Counted from the first letter of the stretch, positions 42,385 to 52,505 are shown. The stretch is 64,000 bases of DNA from Halopseudomonas sabulinigri (GCA_011053055.1 DRHT01000049.1:1-64000), one strand, 5' to 3'. Program-made: numbers and translations. The notes: generated by a model from the sequence alone, not told the origin.

Positions 42385-45176
42385 TAGAAATCTCCCCTTC
42401 GCAGCGGCACCTTGGACAACTTGCCCAGGTTCGCGAGTATCAACAAAGTTGCACCAACCACAGTCAGATAGACCCCCAGATCAAATAGCATGGCGGTCGC
42501 CAGCTCAATGTCACCCACCAATGGAATATAGAAATGGTCGAAGGCGCTGGTCAGGAAGGGATAGCCAAACAACCAGCTGCCAGCACCGGTAGCTGCTGCG
42601 ATCAACACGCCCGAAGCTGCCAGGTAATGGTAATTCACCGGCCAACGCTCGGATGTCCACTCTTCGCCGCTGGCAACATACTGCAGAATCAGCGCTACAG
42701 CGGTAATCAGGCCGGCAATGAAACCGCCGCCCGGCAAATTGTGTCCGCGCAGGAAGATGAACACCGAGATCAGCAACGCCAACGGGAGCAACACCCGCGA
42801 CAGGTTCACCAACATAAGTTGCTCGCTGCGTGTCGCCCAAGGCTTGCCAAGACTATCGCCGCCGGGCAAACGTAATCGCAAGCCATCGATCAGCGCGTAA
42901 ATACCGATGGCAGCAACTGCCAGCACGGTGATTTCGCCCAAGGTATCGAAGCCACGAAAATCAACCAAAATCACATTGACGACGTTAGTGCCGCCACCGC
43001 CGCTAAGACTGTTTTCCAAGAAAAACCCGGCAATACTGTCATAGGGCCGTGTCATCACCGCAAAAGCCAGCGCTGCCACCAACAGGCCACTCATTAACGC
43101 CAGCAACAGGTCGCGCCCACGGCGTAATAAAGAAGACTCGCGTGGCGTACGCGCTGGCAGGAAAAATAACGACAGCATTAGCAGCACTATGGTGACCACT
43201 TCGACCGATATCTGCGTCAAAGCCAGATCCGGCGCGGCGAAACGAGCAAACGCCAAGACCACGCCCAAGCCCACTACGCTGAGCATGGTCAAGGAAACCA
43301 GCCGCTGCCGGTGCCAGAACACTGTCGCCAAGGCAGCTACGGCCATGATGAGGGTAACGGCCAGGCTAGTACCATCAATCGGTGACATAGCTACGTCACC
43401 ACGCAAACTTGGCAGTTTAAACAGCCAGTAACCGCTTACCACTAGCGCTGAGCCCAGCAAAAACGTGAGGTAACGCTGTAACGAGGCATTCTCCAGCATC
43501 AGCGTGAACTGACCGGCGCCACGCACCATAGACTGAATCATGCGTTCGAAAACCAGCTTGGCATCCAGCTCTCGCTGGCGCTCGTACCAGGCAAACAGGG
43601 GCGCACGTGCGGCGTAAACCAGAACACCCACCACCAGTGCCACAAAGCTCATCATCAGCGGCAAGTTGAAACCGTGCCAGATCGCCAAACTGTATTCCGG
43701 CAAGGCGCCGCCAACTGTCGCTTGCGCTGCGACGGAAAGCAGACCTGCAACCGTCAGGCCAGGAGCCAAACCAACCATAAGACACATGGCCACGAGAATT
43801 TCTACCGGCACCTTCATATAGCGCGGCGGCTCATGCGGCGGGTACTTGGGCAGGTTGACCGGTTTGCCGTTGAAAAACACATCGTGGATAAAGCGCAGCG
43901 AGTAGGCGACAGAGAACACCCCGCCCAAAGTCGCACCCAGCGGAATCAGCCAGCTGAAACTACCAAGCATGTGTTGCTCCAGAGTCTCGCTGAAGAACAT
44001 CTCCTTGCTCAGAAAGCCGTTGAGCAGCGGTACACCGGCCATTGCCGAGGCGGCTACCATCGCCAGGGTGGCGGTGTGCGGCATAAAGCGCAACAGGCCA
44101 TTAATCCGCCGCATATCACGCGTACCCGTTTCGTGATCGATGATGCCGGCGGCCATGAACAAGGACGCTTTGAACGTCGCATGGTTGATTATGTGGAACA
44201 CCGCCGCCACTGCGGCCAAGGGAGTATTTAAACCAAACAGCAGCGTAATCAAGCCCAGATGACTAATCGTCGAATAGGCAAGCAAGCCCTTGAGATCGTG
44301 CTGAAATAACGCCGTACAGGCCCCCACCAACAGCGTGGCCATGCCGGCACTGCTAACCAAATAGAACCACAGGTCAGTATCGGCCAGCGCCGGATAAAGC
44401 CGCGCCAGCAAAAATACCCCAGCCTTGACCATGGTCGCAGAATGCAGGTAAGCCGACACCGGGGTAGGCGCCGCCATAGCGTGGGGCAACCAGAAATGGA
44501 AGGGGAACTGCGCCGACTTGGTAAACACCCCAAGCAACACCAGTATCAGCATCACCGGGTATAGCGCGTGTCCGCGCAGCAAATCGCCTGCAGCGAGTAC
44601 ATCCGTCAGCTGGTAGCTGCCTACCACTTGGCCAATCAGCAACACGCCTGCCAGCAACGCCAGACCGCCAGCGCCGGTCACCGCCAAAGCCATGCGCGCG
44701 CCCTTGCGGGCATCTGTAGAGTGCGACCAGTAACCGATCAACAAGAAGGATGACAGGCTAGTCATCTCCCAGAAGAACATCATTAGCAGCAGATTTTCCG
44801 ATAGCACCACACCCAGCATTGCTGACATAAACAGCAGCAAGTAGGCAAAAAAACGACCCATCGGGTCGTTTTTAGCAAGGTAATAGCGCGCGTAGAGAAT
44901 CACTAGCAGGCCAATACCTAAAATCATCAACGCAAACAGAAAACTCAGACCATCCAGGCGGAAACTGATGTGCAAACCGAGCAGGTCGAGCCAACGCCAA
45001 GTTTGTACCAGCGTTTCACCGGCAAATACTGCCGGCGCCTGTTGCCACAACAGCACCATGCCGATGACCGGCGCCAACATAGTCATGCTGGCACAAAGCG
45101 AGCGGCCATGATTACTAAACAATAACGGCAGCAGACTGCCGATCAGTGGAAGGATGACGATAAGCGCCAAGGTCAT
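42384..45176 (-). CDS. mnhA: Fused Mrp-type Na+/H+ antiporter subunits A and B
   Basis: Protein of 930 residues with about 20 helices. Residues 1-750 are MnhA: NuoL-like antiporter part ([21 protein letters not shown] with the key Glu; [44 protein letters not shown] with the Lys and His) plus the MnhA-specific C-terminal helices ([23 protein letters not shown]). About 790-925 is MnhB ([47 protein letters not shown]). The fusion gives a six-gene group 2 (Pha/Mrp) operon, as in other pseudomonads, where it supports Na+ tolerance and alkaline pH homeostasis. First gene of the operon. Confidence 0.95.
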   Translation of the reverse strand: MTLALIVILPLIGSLLPLLFSNHGRSLCASMTMLAPVIGMVLLWQQAPAVFAGETLVQTWRWLDLLGLHISFRLDGLSFLFALMILGIGLLVILYARYYLAKNDPMGRFFAYLLLFMSAMLGVVLSENLLLMMFFWEMTSLSSFLLIGYWSHSTDARKGARMALAVTGAGGLALLAGVLLIGQVVGSYQLTDVLAAGDLLRGHALYPVMLILVLLGVFTKSAQFPFHFWLPHAMAAPTPVSAYLHSATMVKAGVFLLARLYPALADTDLWFYLVSSAGMATLLVGACTALFQHDLKGLLAYSTISHLGLITLLFGLNTPLAAVAAVFHIINHATFKASLFMAAGIIDHETGTRDMRRINGLLRFMPHTATLAMVAASAMAGVPLLNGFLSKEMFFSETLEQHMLGSFSWLIPLGATLGGVFSVAYSLRFIHDVFFNGKPVNLPKYPPHEPPRYMKVPVEILVAMCLMVGLAPGLTVAGLLSVAAQATVGGALPEYSLAIWHGFNLPLMMSFVALVVGVLVYAARAPLFAWYERQRELDAKLVFERMIQSMVRGAGQFTLMLENASLQRYLTFLLGSALVVSGYWLFKLPSLRGDVAMSPIDGTSLAVTLIMAVAALATVFWHRQRLVSLTMLSVVGLGVVLAFARFAAPDLALTQISVEVVTIVLLMLSLFFLPARTPRESSLLRRGRDLLLALMSGLLVAALAFAVMTRPYDSIAGFFLENSLSGGGGTNVVNVILVDFRGFDTLGEITVLAVAAIGIYALIDGLRLRLPGGDSLGKPWATRSEQLMLVNLSRVLLPLALLISVFIFLRGHNLPGGGFIAGLITAVALILQYVASGEEWTSERWPVNYHYLAASGVLIAAATGAGSWLFGYPFLTSAFDHFYIPLVGDIELATAMLFDLGVYLTVVGATLLILANLGKLSKVPLRRGDF

Positions 45177-45440
45177 GCAGGACTCACTCCATCTATGGCC
45201 AAGAAGGCTATTACCGGTATTTCCGCGCTCCGAGCGCGGTAAGCCGACGGTTCAATCTGGCCGCCCAGCCTATCACGGTAGCGGCATAGAGGCCGCAGCG
45301 CTCATATAAGAAAGCGCGCAAGCAAAGATCGATAGTATAAAGGCAGGAGCTCTTGCTGCGGGCTGCGCGGAACGCGCATTGCGTTACAAAATGCGTAGCC
45401 TACCGGCGAGATGCCGACAGGCTTTGGCGCAAACTGGAGG

Positions 45441-45902
45441 TCACTTAACTACGCGCGACTCGCCGTTTACCGTCATTACACGCACTCTATCCCCTACAAT
45501 AAAGTCCACACCCTCCTGCACTTCCTGCACATAGGCTCGGGTCTGTCCTCCATCTTCGGTTACCGTGACCTCAACACCCTGAGTACGGGTCACACCCTCC
45601 TCAGCTGCAGCGCCGGCCACGCCACCGGCCAGAGCGCCAATGATAGTCGCGATTGCGCGACCACTGCCGCCGCCCACACTATTACCAGCAACACCGCCAA
45701 TTGCCGCGCCGGCAGCGGGCCCGATTACGGTTTTAGTGCCTTCGATCTTCACCAACCTGACCGACTCCACGGTACCCATACGCACAATTTGCGGTGCACG
45801 TGCGTCGTCGCGGCTATAGCTGTCCCCGGTCAACGATGAAGCACAACCGCCCAGTGTCAGCAATGCGCTAATCAGCAGGGTCGTTATCAGCTGTTTGTTC
45901 AT
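45441..45902 (-). CDS. Glycine-zipper outer-membrane lipoprotein (SlyB/Pcp-like)
   Basis: Lipoprotein of 153 residues with lipobox TLGGC (Cys20). The centre (about 60-100) is a Gly/Ala-rich glycine zipper hairpin (VIGPAAGAAIGGVAGNSVGGGSGRAIATIIGALAGGVAGAAAEE), flanked by MGTVESVRLVKIEGT and a C-terminal beta-rich domain (VEVTVTEDGGQTRAYVQEVQEGVDFIVGDRVRVMT). This is the SlyB/PcpA pattern; SlyB guards the outer membrane under envelope stress. Single gene, separated by 264 bases from the Mrp operon. In that gap a CCGCGCT-CCG-AGCGCGG hairpin lies at 45223-45239. Confidence 0.85.
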   Translation of the reverse strand: MNKQLITTLLISALLTLGGCASSLTGDSYSRDDARAPQIVRMGTVESVRLVKIEGTKTVIGPAAGAAIGGVAGNSVGGGSGRAIATIIGALAGGVAGAAAEEGVTRTQGVEVTVTEDGGQTRAYVQEVQEGVDFIVGDRVRVMTVNGESRVVK

Positions 45903-46235
45903 ATCAATAACCTCAAGGTGGGTGTAAAAGGTTGTATTCTAGGGTTGCGCAGCTTGCCGAAATTGAGCGATCCCCACCAGTGGTCGGCACAACCATTGAT
46001 CGGGAACTGTACAGCGCTGGTCGAATTAAATCGCCAAATCGCCTAAAATCGCGCCTGCTTATGAACCGGTGGAATGGCAGAAGCCGCCACCACATCATCC
46101 CATTTGTGTATCGCTGTAACCCTCCATAACCACAAGAATAGACAGGTACAGGCTGGACTGAAAGCGTCGTGATAACACATGTCGCCTCCGCTAGCGTACC
46201 GCAGGTTACCGATTCCGTTGTTCGGAGGACCCGCC
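45903..46235. other. Intergenic region with no recognised feature
   Basis: About 330 bases between two divergent genes. Apart from a GGAGGA ribosome binding site near 46224 serving the next gene, I see no clear promoter, repeat or RNA structure. Short open frames here are not supported. Confidence 0.5.
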
Positions 46236-46514
46236 ATGTATCCGTTGCAGGCAGCATGGATGTACTACCTCGCGCATCCCGCGTTGGTTATCAATAGTCT
46301 CGCGTTATTTTTTGCCGTCAATGGCAGCTGGCTGTGGATTGCCACCCAACTACGTGGCGTGCTCAACGCTCAGCGTATAGCCACCGCGCCGCAGGGTGCT
46401 GAGCTAAGTACCGATGACCAGGCGACTCAACGCAGCAACCGTTTATTCTATCGCGTGGGTGCTGTGGCACTCACGCTGGCACTGTTGCTGAGCTTAATCA
46501 GCACCCAGCTCTGA
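46236..46514 (+). CDS. Small two-helix membrane protein
   Basis: Protein of 92 residues with two hydrophobic helices, about 12-38 (PALVINSLALFFAVNGSWLWIATQL) and about 70-90 (RVGAVALTLALLLSLIST), joined by a polar loop. The ATG at 46236 has GGAGGA at good spacing, so the longer ORF to 46179 is not used. I do not recognise a family. It converges with the acyltransferase gene, 11 bases apart. Confidence 0.65.
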   Translation: MYPLQAAWMYYLAHPALVINSLALFFAVNGSWLWIATQLRGVLNAQRIATAPQGAELSTDDQATQRSNRLFYRVGAVALTLALLLSLISTQL

Positions 46515-46525
46515 GCGCATTCAAG

Positions 46526-47674
46526 CTATTGTTGCGCCAAAACTCGCAAGCGGCTGAGCACTGGATTGGCGTATTGCAATAGCCAGAATGGCCGCTGTGC
46601 AACCGGGCACTCCGCCAAACGTGCATTGAAGCGTGCTTCTTCTTCGGCTATCTCAGCCGCAGTAAAGGATGCACGCCAATCCGCCACATCCGCAGGAATA
46701 TCCCCCTGCTGCTCTAGCGCTAAATAATTACTTGGAAACAGCCGGTAGTGGGTCAGCACCTGCTGATCCACCGCACGGGCGACTGCCTTCGCATCAGCGT
46801 AATCATCCTGCAGTGGCTCGCCGAACGCCACGTGCACACGCCCTTTGTAACCAGTCAGCCCTTTGGCGATGGACCTATCGTCCTCGCCAGGCTCCTTGCG
46901 GTATTCGCCAAGTCGCGCCTTTTGTTCAAGCTCGCGCGCCTTCATGCTGTCACATGGGTCCCATTCGTAGGCGATCGATACCGGCACAAGATTCAATGAC
47001 TGAATCAGACCGGAAAACTCCTCACCCTTACGACTCATACACACCATTTTGATGATCGCCGGATCGGTTTCGTCCACACCATCCTTGGCTCGCCCTTCTG
47101 CCTGAGCAATCCAGATCGACTCGCCCTGCGCCAACGAATGGCTGATGTAAGCGGACAAGGTCTGGTACGCCTGCAGCTTTTCCCGACGACCGGTTAACGA
47201 ACGGTGCACGATAAAGCACTTATTCAGCCGCATCAGATCGGCAACAAAAGACCGCTGCAGCAGATTATCCCCAATCGCCATGCGTGGCGTCGGATGGCCG
47301 GCGTGGTAAAGCGCATAATTGACGAAAGCCGGATCCATGACGATGTCACGATGGTTAGCCAAAAAAAGGTAGGCCTGGCCATCGCGCAGATGTTCCATAC
47401 CGCTATAAGTGACCTGCAACGTGCTGCTTTCAATTAGCCGGTCGAGGTAAGGCTCCATCCGGTGCTGCAGGGTATCAACACACTCAATGCCGCGCGCCTC
47501 ACGCCGCAACCCGAGCTCCACTGCGCGCTGCATCAAGCCCGGAAACCAGCGCGCCAGGCGCGGAAAACGATAAGCAGCCAGCATCCGCATCAGTTCCCGA
47601 TCGCCTAGCAGGCGGTCCATTACGGCTGGAACCTCAGCATCGTCATACGGCCGAATAGCATCAAACGCGCCCAT
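46526..47674 (-). CDS. Glycerol-3-phosphate acyltransferase-like protein
   Basis: Protein of 382 residues with a PlsC-type acyltransferase domain at about 90-280. The block I motif reads FLANHRDIVMDPAFVNYAL, where His and Asp are separated by five residues rather than the usual four. Later blocks are FIVHRSLTGRREKLQAYQTLSAYI, IWIAQAEGRAKDG (block III) and VPVSIAYEWDPCD. No membrane helix is evident; the protein is probably cytosolic or membrane-associated. It likely acylates a lysophospholipid or related lipid; the acceptor is unknown. Single gene. Confidence 0.8.
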   Translation of the reverse strand: MGAFDAIRPYDDAEVPAVMDRLLGDRELMRMLAAYRFPRLARWFPGLMQRAVELGLRREARGIECVDTLQHRMEPYLDRLIESSTLQVTYSGMEHLRDGQAYLFLANHRDIVMDPAFVNYALYHAGHPTPRMAIGDNLLQRSFVADLMRLNKCFIVHRSLTGRREKLQAYQTLSAYISHSLAQGESIWIAQAEGRAKDGVDETDPAIIKMVCMSRKGEEFSGLIQSLNLVPVSIAYEWDPCDSMKARELEQKARLGEYRKEPGEDDRSIAKGLTGYKGRVHVAFGEPLQDDYADAKAVARAVDQQVLTHYRLFPSNYLALEQQGDIPADVADWRASFTAAEIAEEEARFNARLAECPVAQRPFWLLQYANPVLSRLRVLAQQ

Positions 47675-47789
47675 GTTTTCCTCAATCTAGTAAGCTTTAG
47701 CCGCGCATTATGCGACGTGTACGGCGGTTTCGCCAAATTGACGATAGGGCTACACTGGGCGCCACACGTTAACCACTGGAGCCATCCTC

Positions 47790-47984
47790 TTGCAGGCCAT
47801 TGAAGAAGCCAACCTCGCCTGCCCCTATTGCGGCGAACCCATAGCCTTGCTGCTCGACCTCACCGGCGGCTCTCAGGACTATATCGAAGACTGTCAGGTG
47901 TGCTGCCAACCGATCCAGGTGAACCTGTCAATTGACCCCGAGCAGGACGATTATCAGGTCGACCTGCGCCGCGAGCAGGACTGA
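47790..47984 (+). CDS. CPXCG-motif cysteine-rich protein
   Basis: Protein of 64 residues with two Cys pairs, CPYCGE and CQVCCQP, forming a likely zinc ribbon, then an acidic tail ending LRREQD. This is the CPXCG-motif (Cys_rich_CPXG) family of unknown function, common in gammaproteobacteria. The start is TTG, supported by GGAG nine bases upstream; the only in-frame start gives the full motif. Followed after 2 bases by the DUF2007 gene. Confidence 0.85.
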   Translation: MQAIEEANLACPYCGEPIALLLDLTGGSQDYIEDCQVCCQPIQVNLSIDPEQDDYQVDLRREQD

Positions 47985-47986
47985 GC

Positions 47987-48247
47987 ATGCAGTGTGCATA
48001 TCGCCCCTTCGACATGGCCGAGGCCACCTTGCTGCAAAGCATGCTGGCGGACCATCACATTAACTGCCATATCAGCGGTCAATACTTGCAGGGCGCCGTT
48101 GGCGATTTACCCGCGCATGACCTGCTCGCCATCTGGCTTAGCGACGAAGATATTCAGCGCGGCAGCCAACTGATTAATGATTATCTAAGCGCTAGCCCAC
48201 TCGAAGAACCTAGCGACCTTATAGCGCCGGATCCCACCAATCCATGA
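47987..48247 (+). CDS. DUF2007 family protein
   Basis: Protein of 86 residues that looks like DUF2007, a ferredoxin-like small domain: YRPFDMAEATLLQSMLADHHINCHISGQYLQGAVGDLPAHDLLAIWLSDEDIQRGSQLINDYL. Members act as putative signal-transducing domains and are often fused or linked to zinc ribbons, which agrees with the gene before it. The stop overlaps the SRAP gene start by 4 bases, so three genes form one operon. Confidence 0.82.
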   Translation: MQCAYRPFDMAEATLLQSMLADHHINCHISGQYLQGAVGDLPAHDLLAIWLSDEDIQRGSQLINDYLSASPLEEPSDLIAPDPTNP

Positions 48248-48894
48248 CTGGCCGCCTTGCCCAATTCACCCCTCCCCATCCCAGCACCCCGGCCGATTGG
48301 CAACCTGAATGGAATCTGCCACCCGGCGGACGAGTACTGATTTTGCGTAAACAGCAGGGGCGCCTGGAATGCGTGCCGGTGTTGTGGAACCTGACGCCGG
48401 GCTGGCTGAAGGACCTCAGCCGTGCCAGCTTTAATGCGCGAGCGGAATACCTGCATGAGAAACCCATGTTTAAACAGGCTTTCGCGCAGCGGCGTTGCTT
48501 GGTACCGATCAATGGTTATTATTTATGGAAGAGCAATGGCTCGCGCAAACATCCATGGTATCTGCGTCGCCGCGACGGCGGGCTGGCTTTGGCCGCCATC
48601 TGGGAGCGTTACCAGCTCGACGAAGGGATCTATTGGGACAGCTGCGCGATCATTACTGCACCGTCCAAAGACCTACCGGCCAAATTGGCCGAGCGCATGC
48701 CGGTTGCACTCAATAGCGGCGAGCAGGCCATCTGGCTGGCAGATGCGACACCGGTCAGCGCGTTACAGCCGTTGCTACTGAACGCCGACGCTCAGGTAGA
48801 GATGATTCACCCTGTGAACAGCGCCGTCAGCACGCCACTGACCAAGGGGCCGCATTGCTGCAACCCCAGCGGCCCGATTCAAACCTTGAACTGA
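48244..48894 (+). CDS. SRAP (YedK/HMCES-like) protein with lost active site
   Basis: Protein of 216 residues with the SRAP fold that shields abasic sites in single-stranded DNA by a Cys2 crosslink. Shared landmarks are the N-terminal [25 protein letters not shown] (with the conserved Asn, N64), [29 protein letters not shown] and RMPVAL. The catalytic residues of YedK are changed: Cys2 to Thr2 (MTGR), the Glu of GFYEW to Leu94 (GYYLW), and the His before RMP to Ala149. It may bind DNA without crosslinking. Its last 16 bases overlap the convergent chemoreceptor gene. Confidence 0.85.
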   Translation: MTGRLAQFTPPHPSTPADWQPEWNLPPGGRVLILRKQQGRLECVPVLWNLTPGWLKDLSRASFNARAEYLHEKPMFKQAFAQRRCLVPINGYYLWKSNGSRKHPWYLRRRDGGLALAAIWERYQLDEGIYWDSCAIITAPSKDLPAKLAERMPVALNSGEQAIWLADATPVSALQPLLLNADAQVEMIHPVNSAVSTPLTKGPHCCNPSGPIQTLN

Positions 48895-51014
48895 TTGATC
48901 AGACGGCGTTGATGCTCTGCTAGCTTGGTCAGCGAGGCGCTGGCCTGCGATGCTTCATCGGCGCCAGCCGCTACTGATTTAGCCACCGTATCGATAGTAG
49001 TAACGTTGCGGTTAATGTCTTCAGCTACCGCACTCTGCTGCTCCGCCGCACTAGCAATTTGATTATTCATATCGTTAATCACTGATACCGCTTGAGTGAT
49101 TGAGGTCAGCGCAGCATCCGCCTCTTCTGCCTGTAGTACGCTCTGATCGGTGCGTGAGCGACTTTGCTCCATCACTTTAACGGTCTCGCGCGTACCGTTC
49201 TGCAGCTGCTCGATCATCGTCTGAATCTCGGCAGTAGAGGCTTGGGTTTTCTGCGCCAAGTTACGTACTTCATCCGCTACCACGGCAAAACCACGGCCTT
49301 GCTCGCCAGCTCGCGCTGCCTCAATGGCGGCATTGAGCGCCAACAGATTGGTCTGTTCCGCGATGCCACGAATGGTGTCGAGAATCCCAGTGATGTTCTC
49401 GCTGTTACGCGCCAGCGACTGCACACTTTCGACCGCGCGCTGAATATCCTCTGAAAGATTCTGAATAGTGGCCGAAGTCGCTTTGACCACCTCGCGGCCA
49501 TGATTAGCAGAACCGTCCGCGTTATGCGCAGCGCTTGCCGCCTGGGCAGCATTGCGCGCTACATCCTGCGCAGTCGCTGTCATCTCGGTAACAGCTGTGG
49601 CTACCAGGTCAATTTCACTGAGCTGCCGCTGTACCCCATCGTTAGTACGAATGGCAATATCGGCGGTGTGCTCGGAAGCATCGGTAACCTGCTGCACCGA
49701 GCCAACCACTTCCTTGATCATCCCCTGCAACTTATCGAGGAAGGCGTTGAAACCGGCCGCTATGGCACCTAGCTCATCCGCGCGATCCACATTCAGACGT
49801 TTGGTTAGATCGCCGTCGCCTTTGGCAATGTCATCCAGCATGGCGACCAGCTGACGTGCAGGCTTGGCCAAGCCATAGGCGACAAAGATCATCACAACAA
49901 GACCAACCAGCGCTACCAGAAAGCCAACCACAGCCAGCATCAAGGCAGACTGAGTGCTCTGCTCGGCCACTTCGCCATCCAGCGCGATCAAGTCAGCCAT
50001 GACTGCATCCATAGGCAAGATGATCAACAACGACCAGCGCGTACTGGTATTACCTAGGGTGATGGGCATGGCCAATTCAATATGGCCACGGGCCTCATCT
50101 ATCGAATAGATGGGTTGATCTTGTAGCTTTGCCAGATTGGCCAAGTCACTGCTGTCCAGGACTTTGTCGGCGCGATCACCAGGCTTGGCGCCCTCGCCGG
50201 TAAAGGCAACCAACCGTCCGCTACTGCTAACCAACGCCTGGGTGCCCACGCCGTCGTATAACGCATCATCGCCACGCTGCAGCATGCCCTGCAAAAAGTC
50301 CATGGACAGGTCAGCCCCCGCTATACCGCGAAACTCGCCTTCGCTGATCAGCGGGACGGTAAAGGAAGACAACAGAATAGTTCTGTCACCGACCTCGTAA
50401 GGTGCCGGATCAGTCACGCAGGGTTTGAGGGTATCCTTGGGGCAAAGATAGTACTCGCCAGCGCGCACGCCGGTATCTAGCAGAGTTTCATCTTCCAGGT
50501 CAGCCAGCGAATCCATCTCAAGGCTGCCGTCTTCGCTGCGATACCACCACGGCATGAAGCGGCCGCTACCATCGTAACCGTCGGTCTCGATACCCTGAAA
50601 GAAGTTATCCAGATCGTCAAAAGCATTTGGCTCCCAGCCAACATACGCGCCCAGCAGATCAGGATTTTCCTGCAGCGTCATACGAATAACCCGGTTCATT
50701 TCCTCGCGCCCCATCATCAGCGAAGGCATACCGTCTGGTTGTATCTCACCCAACATAACGTTCAGATTGGCCAACTGTGAGGCCACTCCCAAGGGGTATT
50801 CCAGCTGGCGGCGAATCTGCTCCCGTTCACCGTTAGCGATCGACAGGAGTCGGTCTTTCACTACACCTTCGAGCAACTCCTGACTGCGATCTTGCACATA
50901 AGCTTGGCTGCGCTCTGAGGAGTAGACGGAAAAAAGGGTCATGACCCCGACTGCGATGAACAGACAAGCTCCAGCCAGAACTGCGATGGATAGCTGAATC
51001 GACTTGAATTTCAT
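48879..51014 (-). CDS. Methyl-accepting chemotaxis protein with dCache sensor
   Basis: Chemoreceptor of 711 residues. An N-terminal membrane helix (about 8-30), a large periplasmic double-Cache domain (about 35-350: [72 protein letters not shown]), a second helix (about 358-382), HAMP (about 382-435) and the signalling coiled coil with the hairpin tip [39 protein letters not shown]. The ligand is unknown; the domain type often binds amino acids or organic acids. The C-terminus lacks a CheR-tethering pentapeptide. A sigma-28 promoter lies upstream. Confidence 0.95.
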   Translation of the reverse strand: MKFKSIQLSIAVLAGACLFIAVGVMTLFSVYSSERSQAYVQDRSQELLEGVVKDRLLSIANGEREQIRRQLEYPLGVASQLANLNVMLGEIQPDGMPSLMMGREEMNRVIRMTLQENPDLLGAYVGWEPNAFDDLDNFFQGIETDGYDGSGRFMPWWYRSEDGSLEMDSLADLEDETLLDTGVRAGEYYLCPKDTLKPCVTDPAPYEVGDRTILLSSFTVPLISEGEFRGIAGADLSMDFLQGMLQRGDDALYDGVGTQALVSSSGRLVAFTGEGAKPGDRADKVLDSSDLANLAKLQDQPIYSIDEARGHIELAMPITLGNTSTRWSLLIILPMDAVMADLIALDGEVAEQSTQSALMLAVVGFLVALVGLVVMIFVAYGLAKPARQLVAMLDDIAKGDGDLTKRLNVDRADELGAIAAGFNAFLDKLQGMIKEVVGSVQQVTDASEHTADIAIRTNDGVQRQLSEIDLVATAVTEMTATAQDVARNAAQAASAAHNADGSANHGREVVKATSATIQNLSEDIQRAVESVQSLARNSENITGILDTIRGIAEQTNLLALNAAIEAARAGEQGRGFAVVADEVRNLAQKTQASTAEIQTMIEQLQNGTRETVKVMEQSRSRTDQSVLQAEEADAALTSITQAVSVINDMNNQIASAAEQQSAVAEDINRNVTTIDTVAKSVAAGADEASQASASLTKLAEHQRRLINQFKV

Positions 51015-51068
51015 TAATTACCTCGGCTTAGCCGCCAGACAAAGGCGCGCATACATGTTCTTGTTGTT

Positions 51069-51095
51069 ATATCGGCGACCAGCAAAAAAACTTCA
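51069..51095 (-). promoter_or_regulatory. Sigma-28 (FliA) promoter of the chemoreceptor gene
   Basis: The minus strand shows TGAAGTTT, an 11-base spacer, and GCCGATAT: one mismatch in each FliA box, correct spacing, 55 bases upstream of the chemoreceptor start. FliA control of chemoreceptors is typical. The remaining gap to 51320 shows only the next gene's ribosome binding site. Confidence 0.78.
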
Positions 51096-51320
51096 ATCCT
51101 GTGAAGACATTAGCGCGTTTGCGCTGTCTGATTGCCTGAAACCGGTGATGGCAATACCATACTAGCCGTGTTTCATTGAGCTGAACTACCTCGTTCTGGC
51201 AGCGCAGCAATCTCAACAGAGAATCCCTGCGTAAGCAAAGAACGTCGCGAAATCTGCAGCTCTGCTAGATTTAAAAGTGCTGGTCTGTATTGCGTTCAAT
51301 AATCCTGGAGATACAAAGCA

Positions 51321-51455
51321 ATGAAAAAGACGCTGATGATGCTTGTAGCAACCCTGTTTGGTATCGCTGTTCTCTCGGGTTGTAATACCGTTGAGGGCTT
51401 TGGCAAGGATGTGCAAAAGGTTGGCGATGGTATAGAAGATTCAGCTGATCGATAA
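51321..51455 (+). CDS. Entericidin A/B family lipoprotein
   Basis: Peptide of 44 residues starting MKKTLMMLVATLFGIAVLSGC, a lipoprotein signal peptide whose Cys21 would be lipidated, followed by a 23-residue amphipathic stretch NTVEGFGKDVQKVGDGIEDS, the hallmark of the entericidin family. Such peptides are small outer-membrane lipoproteins; EcnB is bacteriolytic and EcnA counteracts it. Only one member is present here. CTGGAG lies upstream of the ATG. It precedes the M48 protease gene by 59 bases. Confidence 0.88.
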   Translation: MKKTLMMLVATLFGIAVLSGCNTVEGFGKDVQKVGDGIEDSADR

Positions 51456-51514
51456 GCACCACAACGGCGTGGCGGTTGTCCGCCACGCCCAGTTCATTCA
51501 AGGATAAAAGAACC

Positions 51515-52321
51515 ATGCGATTGCGTTTTCTACTGTGTGTGCCGGTCATTGCCCTGGCCGGATGCCAAAGCGTGCAAACCACTCAAGGCGGCAACGTTGG
51601 AGTGGACCGTACCCAGTACATGATGAGCGGCCTGTCGAGCGAAGAAGTCAACCAAATGGCGGCTCAGTCTTACGACGAGATTCTGGCGGAAGCCAAGAAG
51701 GCTGGCGTGCTCAATACCAATGCTGCGACCGTCCGCCGTTTGCGCAAAATCGCCGACGATCTGACCGCGCAAGCTACTTATTTTCGGCCGGATGCAGCTC
51801 AGTGGGATTGGCAAGTCAACCTGATCAAGGATGACCAGCTCAACGCCAGTTGCGCGCCCGGCGGTAAAATCCTGTTCTACTCCGGGATCATCGATAAACT
51901 CAACTTAACCGATGACGAAATTGCCCAAATAATGGGCCACGAGATTGCTCACGCCCTACGCGAGCATGGCCGCGAAGCCATCTCCCGTGCGTACGCCACT
52001 CAGATGGGCACTCAATTGGCTGGCGCACTACTGGGCTTGGGCTCTGGCAGCCAGCAGGCAGCGGATATGGCTGTTCAGTATGGCCTAACGCTGCCCAACA
52101 GCCGCTCCAACGAGAGCGAAGCCGACCTGATTGGCCTCGAACTCGCTGCCCGGGCAGGCTACAACCCGCAGGCCGCCGTCAGCCTGTGGCAGAAAATGTC
52201 AGGCGCCTCGCAGGGCGAGCCACCACCGTTCATGAGCACTCACCCATCATCCTCAGGCCGTATTGAAGCTCTGCGTGCCGCCGCACCGCGCGTGCAGGCG
52301 TTGTACGAAGCCAATAAGTAA
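51515..52321 (+). CDS. M48 family lipoprotein metalloprotease
   Basis: Lipoprotein of 268 residues; lipobox IALAGC with Cys17. The zinc site is HEIAH (H142, E143, H146) with the downstream ESEAD motif supplying the third ligand, as in E. coli LoiP/YcaL. Other marks are DDQLNASCAPGGKILFYSGIIDKLNLTDDEIAQIMGHEIAHALREHGRE and the STHPSSSGRI loop. These proteases degrade damaged or misassembled outer-membrane proteins. The ATG at 51515 (MRLRFLLCVPVIALAGC) gives a normal signal peptide; the ORF extends in frame to 51476. An intrinsic terminator follows the stop. Confidence 0.9.
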   Translation: MRLRFLLCVPVIALAGCQSVQTTQGGNVGVDRTQYMMSGLSSEEVNQMAAQSYDEILAEAKKAGVLNTNAATVRRLRKIADDLTAQATYFRPDAAQWDWQVNLIKDDQLNASCAPGGKILFYSGIIDKLNLTDDEIAQIMGHEIAHALREHGREAISRAYATQMGTQLAGALLGLGSGSQQAADMAVQYGLTLPNSRSNESEADLIGLELAARAGYNPQAAVSLWQKMSGASQGEPPPFMSTHPSSSGRIEALRAAAPRVQALYEANK

Positions 52322-52328
52322 GCCACAG

Positions 52329-52359
52329 GCCGGGCAGCTGAAAAGCAGCCCGGCTTTTC
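52329..52359 (+). terminator. Intrinsic terminator after the M48 gene
   Basis: GCCGGGC and GCCCGGC pair across a 12-base loop (itself partly paired), starting 7 bases after the stop and followed by TTTTC. Confidence 0.75.
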
Positions 52360-52467
52360 ACTTTACTCTTTCTGCTGGGCCGTCCCGTTCATCCGTTGTG
52401 CCGGAAATGTCTGGCTGTCTGCGAATAAATCATTAGAATGTGCGCCGCTTAAGGTCATTCTGACCGC

Positions 52468-52505
52468 ATGGGTTCCCTAACCCCATTTATAAACAACGGC
52501 GGAGG
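52468..52505 (+). promoter_or_regulatory. preQ1-I riboswitch-like element upstream of yhhQ
   Basis: A five-base-pair stem ATGGG/CCCAT (52468-52472 with 52482-52486) encloses TTCCCTAAC and is followed by an A-rich single strand TTATAAACAAC and then GG. This is the preQ1-I H-type pseudoknot plan: small stem, loop ending TAAC before CCC, A-rich tail whose GG pairs with loop CC. It is very like the Thermoanaerobacter preQ1 aptamer (CTGGG ... TAACCCCAG, A-rich tail, AAGG). A GGTCA-TTC-TGACC hairpin precedes it (52453-52465). The regulated gene, a preQ0/queuosine precursor transporter, fits the ligand. Confidence 0.75.

Noticed and set aside
42534-44753. Several frames opposite the Mrp A/B gene
   Set aside because: Antisense shadows rich in Gln, His and Arg without start signals.
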